A DNA stretch of 56,281 nt, from positions 1-56,281 of IMG/VR virus record IMGVR_UViG_3300042892_000077; one strand, written 5' to 3'. The DNA is from a virus. Both the position numbers and the translations under genes were made by a program. Of the stretch, positions 49,605-56,281 are shown piece after piece. Under the pieces are notes generated by a model. That model did not search any database, had not been told where the DNA came from, and saw only the letters and a program-made list of their open reading frames with translations. Each line of letters starts with the position of its first letter. Within the stretch, counting starts at the first letter, position 1.

Positions 49605-50452
49605 AACTTGTAACAGCGTATCTGGCGGTCAGACTGGCTGCGGGCATCACCGCAAACCGTCTACGCCTGAGCGTTGCTGCAAGCCGGATGCGGCTGACCA
49701 TCGGTGTTCTGGGCCTGCGACTGGTCTCGACGCTGGGGGAGTTCCTCCAGATTCTGACCAAGCAAGATACCGTGGGTGTGCAGGAATCCCGCCGCGCCAG
49801 CATGACGCGAGTACGCAGCGACGACGCATTTATCACTGATTTTGCGGTTGTTGTCCCCAACAAGAAGGTCTACGACGGTACAAGTTTCGGGGATGGCGAG
49901 CCGTATTTCCTAGAAGATTACGTGGTCGGTGCCCCTGATTTCCAGACTTACACGCTCGGGATTCAGGTATTCAAGGACATCACCAAGCCTCGGGCTGAGG
50001 CACTGGGTGTCGCGGAATCGTCTGAGATCGTCCTCCAGAAGAACTTTACTGAGAACATTACCATCACCGATGACGTGAACGGTGGGTTGTTTGACACCGA
50101 TGATCAGTTGCTGGAGTTCTTCAAGGCCGCGTCCAACACGTCTGCGGTCTCTGATCTTGCAACCCGGAGCGTGGGGGCCGTCCGCAGCGATGCTGCCGCC
50201 GTAGCCGAGTCAAGCACCCTGAGCATTACCACCAGCCGCTTCGAGGCGCTGCTGGCTTCTGACGCCCCGCAGATCATCTTCGCAACCAGTAAGGCGGATG
50301 CCACTGGCGTAACTGACGCTTTCAATGTATCCTTTGGGGGTGTTTACGCTGAACCGCCCACGGCCCAAGACTCAGGAAGTTTGCGCAGCCAAGGATACGT
50401 AGAGTTCAGTTATTTTGCCGAAGACTACGTGGGGTCGTCCCGAACTTTCTAA
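49601..50452 (+). CDS. Tail fibre-region structural protein (283 aa)
   Basis: It starts with GTG 49601 (GTGA overlap and a perfect GAGAGGA site). The first 60 residues have repeated hydrophobic Arg/Leu-rich beta segments, and the body contains repeated short blocks rich in Ser/Ala/Asp (for example AVAESSTLSITTS and GVTDAFNVSFGGV). This indicates a beta-structured appendage. The family is unknown. Confidence 0.6.
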   Translation: MKLVTAYLAVRLAAGITANRLRLSVAASRMRLTIGVLGLRLVSTLGEFLQILTKQDTVGVQESRRASMTRVRSDDAFITDFAVVVPNKKVYDGTSFGDGEPYFLEDYVVGAPDFQTYTLGIQVFKDITKPRAEALGVAESSEIVLQKNFTENITITDDVNGGLFDTDDQLLEFFKAASNTSAVSDLATRSVGAVRSDAAAVAESSTLSITTSRFEALLASDAPQIIFATSKADATGVTDAFNVSFGGVYAEPPTAQDSGSLRSQGYVEFSYFAEDYVGSSRTF

Positions 50453-50462
50453 AGGAATCGCT

Positions 50463-50924
50463 ATGAACGCAAACGACAAACTTCAACTCTCAGGTGCGCT
50501 GGGCATCGTCATCACCGGCAAAGACGGCGTGGTCAAGGAGTCGAAAACTGTACCCAACCTTGTAGTCAACGCAGGCTTGGCGTTCATCACCAGCCGCATG
50601 ACCGGCACCGCCAAGGCTGTAATGAGCCACATGGCTGTGGGTGCAGGTACCTCGGCTGCTGCCGCGACTGACACCGATCTGGGCAGTCTGCTGGGAGTAC
50701 GTAAAGCGCTGACCAGCGCGACTATCTCCGGGGCCAACAACCAAGCCATCGTGTACGTTGCCACCTTCGCCGCTGGCGAGGGCACTGGCGCTATCACAGA
50801 AGCAGGCATCTTCAATGCAAGCAGCAGCGGGGACATGCTCTGCCGCACGGTGTTTGCAGTGGTCAACAAGGCTGTTGACGACACGATGCAGATCACTTGG
50901 ACTATCACGCTGTCGGCTTCTTAA
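50463..50924 (+). CDS. Tail fibre-region protein (153 aa)
   Basis: KDGVVKESKTVPNLVVNAGLAFITSRMTG and the later AVGAGTSAAAATDTDLGSLLG resemble a phage tail-fibre family seen in several podoviruses, with the final TITLSAS. It has a good AAAGGAAT site. ATG 50463 is chosen over a frame start at 50415. Confidence 0.65.
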   Translation: MNANDKLQLSGALGIVITGKDGVVKESKTVPNLVVNAGLAFITSRMTGTAKAVMSHMAVGAGTSAAAATDTDLGSLLGVRKALTSATISGANNQAIVYVATFAAGEGTGAITEAGIFNASSSGDMLCRTVFAVVNKAVDDTMQITWTITLSAS

Positions 50925-50934
50925 GAGGTAGCAC

Positions 50935-51180
50935 ATGGCTGTCATCGTCACACGAACAGGTAAAGGCTCCCCGCTTACAAACGCGGAGTTGGACGCCAAC
51001 TTTGTCAACATCAACAACCAGCTTGCGACGGCAGATATTACTGCTGGCACGATCACTGGAATTACTGACTTGGCAATTGCTGACGGTGGCACAGGTGCGT
51101 CCAACGTGGCTGGGGCGCAGGCCAATTTACAGGTAGACCCCGCTGGTACGGCTGTGGCCCTCGCCATCGCGCTTGGATAA
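50935..51180 (+). CDS. Short fibre attachment protein (81 aa)
   Basis: RTGKGSPLTNAELDANFVNIN is the classic short N-terminal anchor motif of phage tail fibre proteins, and LAIADGGTGASNVAGAQANL is a further common fibre motif. Here it stands as a complete small gene rather than as part of a long fibre, probably acting as a fibre anchor or linker. Confidence 0.7.
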   Translation: MAVIVTRTGKGSPLTNAELDANFVNINNQLATADITAGTITGITDLAIADGGTGASNVAGAQANLQVDPAGTAVALAIALG

Positions 51181-51189
51181 GGATAAATC

Positions 51190-51516
51190 ATGGCAAATAC
51201 ATTCAAAAACTTCTTGAGCAAGAACGTCGGCACATCCCCTGCCACGGTCTACACATGCCCGACCGCGACCCAGACCACCATCATCGGGTTCTCAATTGCC
51301 AACACCTCGGCCTCCCCGATCACCTGTGATGCCTACATCACGTCCAGCGCAGTGAGCTACTACCTCATCAAGTCGGCTGTGGTGCCTGTGGGTGGTTCGC
51401 TGGTCATCGTGGGTGGCGACCAGAAGGTCGTGCTTGAGGCGGCGGATGTGCTGCTTGTTGTAACCTCGGCGGCAACGTCTGCTGATGCGGTCTGCTCCCT
51501 GCTGGAGATTGCATAA
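51190..51516 (+). CDS. Small tail protein (108 aa)
   Basis: A beta-type protein (SPATVYTCPTATQTTIIGFSIANTSASPITCDAYITSS) of a kind common among phage tail fibre clusters. An AAGGATAA site precedes the ATG, and the stop overlaps the next start. The function is unknown. Confidence 0.65.
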   Translation: MANTFKNFLSKNVGTSPATVYTCPTATQTTIIGFSIANTSASPITCDAYITSSAVSYYLIKSAVVPVGGSLVIVGGDQKVVLEAADVLLVVTSAATSADAVCSLLEIA

Positions 51517-52799
51517 TGGCATACATCGGCTCCACTCCAACCACCCAGAGCTTCGTCGCTGGGACGGACTACTTCAACGGTACGGGGTCGCAGGTTGCCT
51601 TCACGCTCAGTCGGTCGGTCAACTCGGTCAATGACATTGAAGTCATCGTCAACAATGTCGAGCAGATTCCCAGCGGCTACTCGGTATCGGGTACAACGCT
51701 CACGTTCTCAGCAGCCCCATCGGCGGGTACGAGCAATGTGTATGTGCGGTATCTGACAACGACTTTGCAAAGCATTGCACCCGGTCAAGGTACAGTAGGA
51801 ACCACTCAATTACAAGATAATTCTGTTACGGCTTCAAAAATTGCTAGCGGCGCGGTGTCACCGGCTGCTGTGTCAGACCAAAATAATACCTCCACTGGGT
51901 ATTTTGATTTGCCTGCTGGGACTACAGCACAGCGCCCGGGAACACCTGTTAATGGGATGCTTCGGTACAACAGCACTACAGCTAAAATTGAAGCCTATCA
52001 AAACGGTGGGTGGACAAATTACGCCCTTGCATATGACATTCAGGTTCTTGTAGTAGCTGGCGGCGGTGGCGGTTCTGCTACGGCTGGCGGTGGCGGCGGT
52101 GGCGGCGGTTATATTGCCACGACAGCAAGCGTTAGTTCAGCAGGCGCGTACGCAATTATTATTGGCGGCGGCGGTACTGGGGCTACGGTTGACGGGGGCA
52201 GTGGCGTAAACGGAACAGCTTCCGCGTTTGCTCTTACGACTACTGTAGGCGGCGGCGGCGGAGCGCACGGTGGAGCTAACACACTAGGCGGTGGTTCAGG
52301 CGGCGGTGGCGGATATGGTTCACTTGCGGCAGGTGGAATTGGAACAGTTGGCCAAGGAAATAACGGCGGTGCAGGCGGAAATGTCAACGCACCAAATTAT
52401 CCTTGCGGCGGTGGCGGCGGTGCAGGCGCGGTTGGCGGTTCTTGTACTCCGGGTTCCGCTGCGGGTGGCCTTGGCGGCGCGGGTGCGCAATGGCTTAACG
52501 GGTCGTACTACGCTGGCGGCGGTGGGGGTTCTGGTACAGGAAATGCTGCTGGGGGCGTAGGCGGCGGCGGCAGAGGTGGCCTCGTTGCTGATGCAACAAA
52601 ATTACCCGGCACTGCCAATACAGGCGGCGGTGGCGGTGGCGGTGGATTCGGTGGTACTGGTGGCGCTATCGGTAATGGTGGCTCTGGCGTTGTCATCGTC
52701 CGTTACGAGGGGGCTACAAAAGGTACGGGCGGCACTATAACTTCCGCAGGTGGCTTTACATTCCACACCTTTACTTCATCTGGCACATTCACGGCGTAA
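51516..52799 (+). CDS. Gly-rich adhesin-type tail fibre (427 aa)
   Basis: The N-terminal anchor domain (AYIGSTPTTQSFVAGTDYFNG through residue 90) is paralogous to the N-terminus of the fibre at 53858. From about residue 175 the protein is built of poly-glycine strands (GGGGGG, GGSGGGGGYG and similar) separated by short variable loops. This is the layout of polyglycine-II-helix adhesins such as T4-like gp38. It ends FTFHTFTSSGTFTA, a typical Gly-rich fibre tip ending. It is a receptor-binding protein candidate. Confidence 0.8.
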   Translation: MAYIGSTPTTQSFVAGTDYFNGTGSQVAFTLSRSVNSVNDIEVIVNNVEQIPSGYSVSGTTLTFSAAPSAGTSNVYVRYLTTTLQSIAPGQGTVGTTQLQDNSVTASKIASGAVSPAAVSDQNNTSTGYFDLPAGTTAQRPGTPVNGMLRYNSTTAKIEAYQNGGWTNYALAYDIQVLVVAGGGGGSATAGGGGGGGGYIATTASVSSAGAYAIIIGGGGTGATVDGGSGVNGTASAFALTTTVGGGGGAHGGANTLGGGSGGGGGYGSLAAGGIGTVGQGNNGGAGGNVNAPNYPCGGGGGAGAVGGSCTPGSAAGGLGGAGAQWLNGSYYAGGGGGSGTGNAAGGVGGGGRGGLVADATKLPGTANTGGGGGGGGFGGTGGAIGNGGSGVVIVRYEGATKGTGGTITSAGGFTFHTFTSSGTFTA

Positions 52800-52808
52800 G
52801 GATAGGAC

Positions 52809-53093
52809 ATGGCGCATTTTGCAAAAGTTGTTAACGGCCTAGTAATGCAAGTCATCGTTGCAGAGCCAGAATTCTTCAACACATTTGTGGACTCTAGTTC
52901 AGGTGAGTGGGTACAGACCAGCTACAACATGCTGGGGGGCGCTCATGCACTCGGTGGTACTCCCCTGCGTAAAAACTACGCTGGCATCGGGTACACATAC
53001 GATAGCACCCGTGATGCGTTTATCCCACCAAAACCAGAAGGCGACTGGACATTAAACGAAGACACTTGTTTGTGGGAAACGGAGATTAAATAA
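52809..53093 (+). CDS. Fibre-associated protein of the MAHFAKV family (94 aa)
   Basis: MAHFAKVVNGLVMQVIVAE..WVQTSYNMLGG...LRKNYAGIGYTYD..RDAFIPPKPEG is a well-conserved block found after fibre genes in cyanophages and many uncultured phages. The role is unknown; it may cap or help fold fibres. Confidence 0.75.
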   Translation: MAHFAKVVNGLVMQVIVAEPEFFNTFVDSSSGEWVQTSYNMLGGAHALGGTPLRKNYAGIGYTYDSTRDAFIPPKPEGDWTLNEDTCLWETEIK

Positions 53094-53596
53094 TGCCACT
53101 CAGCAAAATTGACAGCGACAGCCTGAACAGCGGGTTGACTTTTAGCGGCCAGCAAACGATACCCACCATCAACCTGACGGGTGGTCAGATCACGTTCCCC
53201 GCAACCCAAGTGCCATCGGCTGACGCAAACACGCTGGATGATTATGAGGAGGGAACTTGGACGCCTGCGCTTGCTCCCGTAACTGGAACAATTACCTCAC
53301 AAAGTGTTTTTGGTAGTTATATAAAAATAGGCAATCAAGTAACTTTAACTTTTAAAGCAATTATCACTGGTGGGACAGTTACCGCTATAGGCACTATTGG
53401 CGGCTTTCCATTTACCTCCATAAACGCTAACCAGCAAGCGTGCGGCGCGGCAAGGGAAATACAAGTAACGGGAGCAATATACCAAATTGCAGCAGTTGGT
53501 AACACTGTTACAGCGGATGTTCGTAAATACGACAACTCAACTGCTGTTACAAACTCTTATGGCTGGCAAGGTTCTATAACTTACATCACTTCATAA
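53093..53596 (+). CDS. Tail appendage protein (167 aa)
   Basis: PLSKIDSDSLNSGLTFSGQQTIPTINLTGGQITFPATQ is an N-terminal fibre-like region ending in a conserved LDDYEEGTWTPAL, a motif of phage fibre proteins. A beta-rich tip follows. From about base 53280 the sequence is markedly AT-rich compared with its 5' end, suggesting an exchanged tip. Confidence 0.7.
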   Translation: MPLSKIDSDSLNSGLTFSGQQTIPTINLTGGQITFPATQVPSADANTLDDYEEGTWTPALAPVTGTITSQSVFGSYIKIGNQVTLTFKAIITGGTVTAIGTIGGFPFTSINANQQACGAAREIQVTGAIYQIAAVGNTVTADVRKYDNSTAVTNSYGWQGSITYITS

Positions 53597-53606
53597 AAGG
53601 AAACCC

Positions 53607-53861
53607 ATGCCAACATTCACCGAATCTAAAGTCATCGACCAGATCACCGTCACTGAGAACGGCACTGTGCTGTACCGCGAGGCTACACGCATCCTCAAGG
53701 ATGGCGACCAGATTGCTCAGACCTACCACCGCACCAGCCTGACGCCGGGCCAAGACCTCACAGGCCAACCAGCCAACGCGGTGGCTATCTGTAACGCAGC
53801 TTGGACACCAGAGGTTGTTGCAGCCTACCAAGCCGCACAAGCCAACCGGGAAACACCATGA
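53607..53861 (+). CDS. Small fibre-region protein (84 aa)
   Basis: VIDQITVTENGTVLYREATRILKDGDQIAQTYHRTSLTPGQDLTGQPA...WTPEVVAAYQA (in parts) is a conserved small family of fibre regions in aquatic phages. Its stop overlaps the start of the next fibre gene (ATGA). The role is unknown. Confidence 0.7.
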   Translation: MPTFTESKVIDQITVTENGTVLYREATRILKDGDQIAQTYHRTSLTPGQDLTGQPANAVAICNAAWTPEVVAAYQAAQANRETP

Positions 53862-55453
53862 GCTACATAGGCGCAGAGCCAACCACAGCAGCGTTTCCGT
53901 TTGACCAGTTCAGCGGGACGGGCGCAGCTACATCTTTCACGCTGACTTACGCTCCTGCGAGTGCTACGTCTATCCTTGTCGCCATCTCTGGCGTGATGCA
54001 GAACCCCAACCTGTACTCAGTCATTGGGACAACCCTGTCGTTCAGCCCAGCCCCACCAGCGGGAACCAACAACATCTCGGTGCTGTATCTGGGCCTGCCG
54101 GTCATCGGCTCAAGCTCACCGGGCAACACTGCGTTCATGAGTTCAACTGATCTGACTGCCACGGCGGGCCAGACTGTCTTTGCTTCTGCGGGCAGCTACA
54201 CCCCCGGCTTCGTGCAGGTCTACCGCAACGGCGCAAGGCTGGGCAACGCTGACTTCACAGCTACCAACGGAACCACCATCACGCTGGCTGTAGGGGCCAC
54301 TGCTGGCGATCTGGTGACGATTGAGTACTACACCCTCACTTCGCTGACCAACGCCCTCCCACTGACAGGCGGGACAGTAACTGGGTCAACGACATTTAAT
54401 ACCGGAGTCACGATCAATGGGGGCTTGGTGTCGGGCTTCACGGGCATGAAGAACAGGATCATCAACGGGAACATGGTGATAAGCCAAAGGAATAACTCTA
54501 CGAGTGTGACGCCTGCGGCTTCGGCTTACACGTTGGATCGCTGGGAAGCTGGTATGTCGGCGGCGTCCAAGTTTTCAGTCCAGCGCAGCACAACAGCGCC
54601 AGCAGGCTTTACAAATTCTTTGTTGGCAACCAGTACGTCGGCATATACGGCCACCACAAGCCAGACGTTTAACCTGACGCAGTTCATTGAAGGCTTTAAC
54701 GTAGCTGACATGGGTTTTGGCACTGCCAGCGCTCAGACTTTTACTTTGTCGTTTCAGGTTCGTAGTTCGCTTACAGGCACGTTTGGTGGCGCTTTCCAGA
54801 ACTCAGACCGCACAAGATCGTATCCCTTTACGTTCACCATCAGCGCGGCCAACACGTTTGAAACAAAGACGGTGACAGTGGCGGGGGATACTTCGGGCAC
54901 ATGGCTGACTGACAGCGGTCGCGGCTTGAACGTGATCTTTTCTTTGGGCGCTGGCGCTACTCTTAGCGGCACATCAGGTGCATGGGCCACAGCAACCTAC
55001 TACTCAGCCACAGGCGCAACCTCCGTTGTTGGCACAAGCGGCGCAACCTTCTACATCACTGGTGTGCAACTGGAGCGCGGCAGCAACGCCACCAGCTTTG
55101 AGTTCATTGACTACGGACGGCAGTTGGCACAGTGTCAGCGGTATTATCAATTAGCAGAAGGTTTTAATGGTATTGCTGCGGGTAGTGGTACAGTTATGTA
55201 CTGCACTATGCAATTTAAAACAGAAATGCGTGCAAATCCAAGTGTGTCTGCAAATGCCAACATTCAAATTACATATCCGGGTGTAAATGACTACACACAA
55301 TCTTCCCCAAGTATTACGATAAGTGCAGGCAGGGTATCCACAAGGGCAATCCAGTTAAATATAAATAATTTTACAGGACTTACAAGCCTTAGCCCGTTGT
55401 CACACAATGTTGGAATAAACAATGCTTCTGTAACACTTAGTTCGGAGTTATAA
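53858..55453 (+). CDS. Tail fibre / receptor-binding protein, first copy (531 aa)
   Basis: The N-terminal 100 residues (SYIGAEPTTAAFPFDQFSGTG) form an anchor paralogous to the Gly-rich fibre. A shaft follows. The region from about residue 195 (MKNRIINGNMVISQRNN) to [19 protein letters not shown] is closely related to the fibre at 8-1087. The terminal 100 residues (from about base 55140) are AT-rich and unrelated to the other copy. ATG 53858 is chosen by ATGA coupling. Likely function: host adsorption. Confidence 0.85.
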   Translation: MSYIGAEPTTAAFPFDQFSGTGAATSFTLTYAPASATSILVAISGVMQNPNLYSVIGTTLSFSPAPPAGTNNISVLYLGLPVIGSSSPGNTAFMSSTDLTATAGQTVFASAGSYTPGFVQVYRNGARLGNADFTATNGTTITLAVGATAGDLVTIEYYTLTSLTNALPLTGGTVTGSTTFNTGVTINGGLVSGFTGMKNRIINGNMVISQRNNSTSVTPAASAYTLDRWEAGMSAASKFSVQRSTTAPAGFTNSLLATSTSAYTATTSQTFNLTQFIEGFNVADMGFGTASAQTFTLSFQVRSSLTGTFGGAFQNSDRTRSYPFTFTISAANTFETKTVTVAGDTSGTWLTDSGRGLNVIFSLGAGATLSGTSGAWATATYYSATGATSVVGTSGATFYITGVQLERGSNATSFEFIDYGRQLAQCQRYYQLAEGFNGIAAGSGTVMYCTMQFKTEMRANPSVSANANIQITYPGVNDYTQSSPSITISAGRVSTRAIQLNINNFTGLTSLSPLSHNVGINNASVTLSSEL

Positions 55454-55615
55454 ATGTACAAACAATACAAAGACACAATGACTGGCGAAGTCGCAGACAA
55501 AGCAATCATCCGCACAGCAGACGGTGCATGTATCCCCTTTGACCCCGCGAACACCGACTACATCGCTTACTTGGCATGGCTTGAAGCTGGCAACACACCG
55601 GAGGCAGCAGAATGA
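55454..55615 (+). CDS. Small fibre-associated protein (53 aa)
   Basis: It is a paralogue of the 47-aa gene at 1090-1233, with [28 protein letters not shown] at the C-terminus. It begins directly after the fibre stop (one base between) and overlaps the next start as ATGA. The pair of fibre gene and small protein is thus present twice. Confidence 0.75.
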   Translation: MYKQYKDTMTGEVADKAIIRTADGACIPFDPANTDYIAYLAWLEAGNTPEAAE

Positions 55616-56070
55616 CCGCAGCAGTAACTCTCGCATCACTGGGCAACGGCCCAGCGTTTAATGCTTATACAAAAACAGCACAATCAATTTCATCAAGTAC
55701 GTTTACAAAAATTCAGTTTAACGTAAAAAGATTTGATACCGCAACAGCGTATGACGCAACCACTAACTATAGATTTCAACCTTTAGTCGCTGGATACTAT
55801 CAAATTAATGCAAACATAAGCGGTGGTGGAGGCACTACTGGCTATTGGCAATGTTACATATTTAAAAATGCAAGTCAATATTCTGCCGGTAGCGGCATCC
55901 CCAATAACACTAATGTTGGTGGAAAAATAACTGCGTCAACAGTTATGTATCTTAATGGATCAACTGACTACGCTGAGTTTTATGTTTGGCAGAATAACGG
56001 AACTTCTATTGCACTACAAGTTGCCGATGGAGATAACACCTTTTCGGGTGCAATGGTAAGGGGCGCATAA
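55612..56070 (+). CDS. C1q-like jelly-roll tail tip protein (152 aa)
   Basis: STFTKIQFNVKRFDTATAYD..TNYRFQPLVAGYYQINANISGGG, then YIFKN and a closing strand pattern, matches the C1q/TNF-like trimeric jelly-roll fold used by phage receptor-binding tips. It is almost entirely AT-rich compared with nearby head genes, suggesting recent acquisition. It sits between the two fibre cassettes. Confidence 0.75.
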   Translation: MTAAVTLASLGNGPAFNAYTKTAQSISSSTFTKIQFNVKRFDTATAYDATTNYRFQPLVAGYYQINANISGGGGTTGYWQCYIFKNASQYSAGSGIPNNTNVGGKITASTVMYLNGSTDYAEFYVWQNNGTSIALQVADGDNTFSGAMVRGA

Positions 56071-56071
56071 C

Positions 56072-56233
56072 ATGACACTCTACGACAAAATCATGGCTTT
56101 GTACCCGTCACTCACAGACAGTGACTTCATGACCACAATCAGGCTCCAGAACGACTCTGACGGTAGGGGCGACTACATTGCTGCGTGGGAACACCCAACG
56201 CTGGCACGACCAACTGAGGAGCAATTGGCATGA
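56072..56233 (+). CDS. Small fibre-region protein (53 aa)
   Basis: MTLYDKIMALYPSLTDSDFMTTIRLQND...DYIAAWEHPTLARPTEEQLA: a small conserved type placed just upstream of fibre genes. It begins 1 bp after the preceding stop, and its stop overlaps the start of the second fibre (ATGA), which continues across the circle at base 8. Confidence 0.75.
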   Translation: MTLYDKIMALYPSLTDSDFMTTIRLQNDSDGRGDYIAAWEHPTLARPTEEQLA

Positions 56234-56281
56234 CACTCACAACAGTAAACCCAGCCCTGCTGGACACCCAAGCCCAGTACA
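56230..56281 (+). CDS. Tail fibre gene, 5' fragment repeated from 8-59
   Basis: The first 17 codons of the second fibre gene, a duplicate caused by the terminal repeat. In the circular genome this is the same gene as 8-1087, with its ATG overlapping the previous stop. Confidence 0.9.
   Translation, partial: MTLTTVNPALLDTQAQY

Noticed and set aside
51516-56281. Diversity-generating retroelement for fibre tips
   Set aside because: No reverse transcriptase or template repeat was found near the variable tips.

Overview
The window is an essentially complete tailed-phage genome. Bases 1-59 are repeated exactly at 56223-56281, so the sequence closes into a circle of 56,222 bp and both ends lie inside one tail-fibre gene. 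The content points to a short-tailed (podovirus-like) member of Caudoviricetes. It has terminase, portal, scaffold, capsid, two adaptor genes and a T7-style run of internal virion genes. I see no tail tube, sheath, tape-measure, integrase or phage RNA polymerase gene. The M15-type endolysin without a wall-binding domain, the GTA-type three-helix holin and a virion transglycosylase suggest a Gram-negative host. The host cannot be named from the sequence.

Layout. There are two opposed transcription blocks. The leftward block (minus strand, 38449 down to 17988) carries early and replication functions. Read in transcription order it has two small paralogous proteins separated by terminators and an AT-rich region, then a dozen small proteins in ATGA/GTGA-coupled strings. 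Next come a MoxR-type AAA+ ATPase, a DUF3150-like protein, a 120-aa protein and a zincin-VWA protein. The block ends with a family A DNA polymerase, a RecB/Cas4-like nuclease, a VRR-NUC nuclease, an SNF2 helicase, an SSB-like protein, an HTH regulator and a primase-helicase. The rightward block (plus strand, 38853 through the end and round to 17995) carries packaging (38853-40891), head genes (41025-47957), head-tail adaptors (47954-49266) and a long tail-fibre region (49275-56281 and 1-1233). It continues with lysis genes (1230-2986), the tail hub (2986-5427) and an internal virion/ejection cluster (5789-17995) that ends in a 2608-aa protein. The blocks converge with an 8-bp overlap of coding sequence at 17988-17995.

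Control signals. The leader of the leftward block holds a promoter, a perfect stem-loop and an exact lambdoid boxA (CGCTCTTTA). Three intrinsic-terminator-like hairpins follow before the main operon. This layout suggests processive antitermination. The rightward block has a candidate promoter whose start would fall at the ATG of the terminase small subunit gene. Two long direct repeats lie upstream of it and share the core GTGTAAAGT with three sites in the 37192-37901 region. That region is also dense in AGATTGT/ACAATCT sites and is the best candidate for an origin or master control region. A pair of mutually exclusive hairpins precedes the primase-helicase start. Three GC-rich hairpins separate the capsid gene and its small structural neighbours.

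Most points of interest are the MoxR/DUF3150/zincin-VWA module, the antitermination-like early leader, the giant ejection protein with a zincin motif, and the duplicated, mosaic receptor-binding cassettes. All functional names rest on motif recognition and gene order; no database search was possible.
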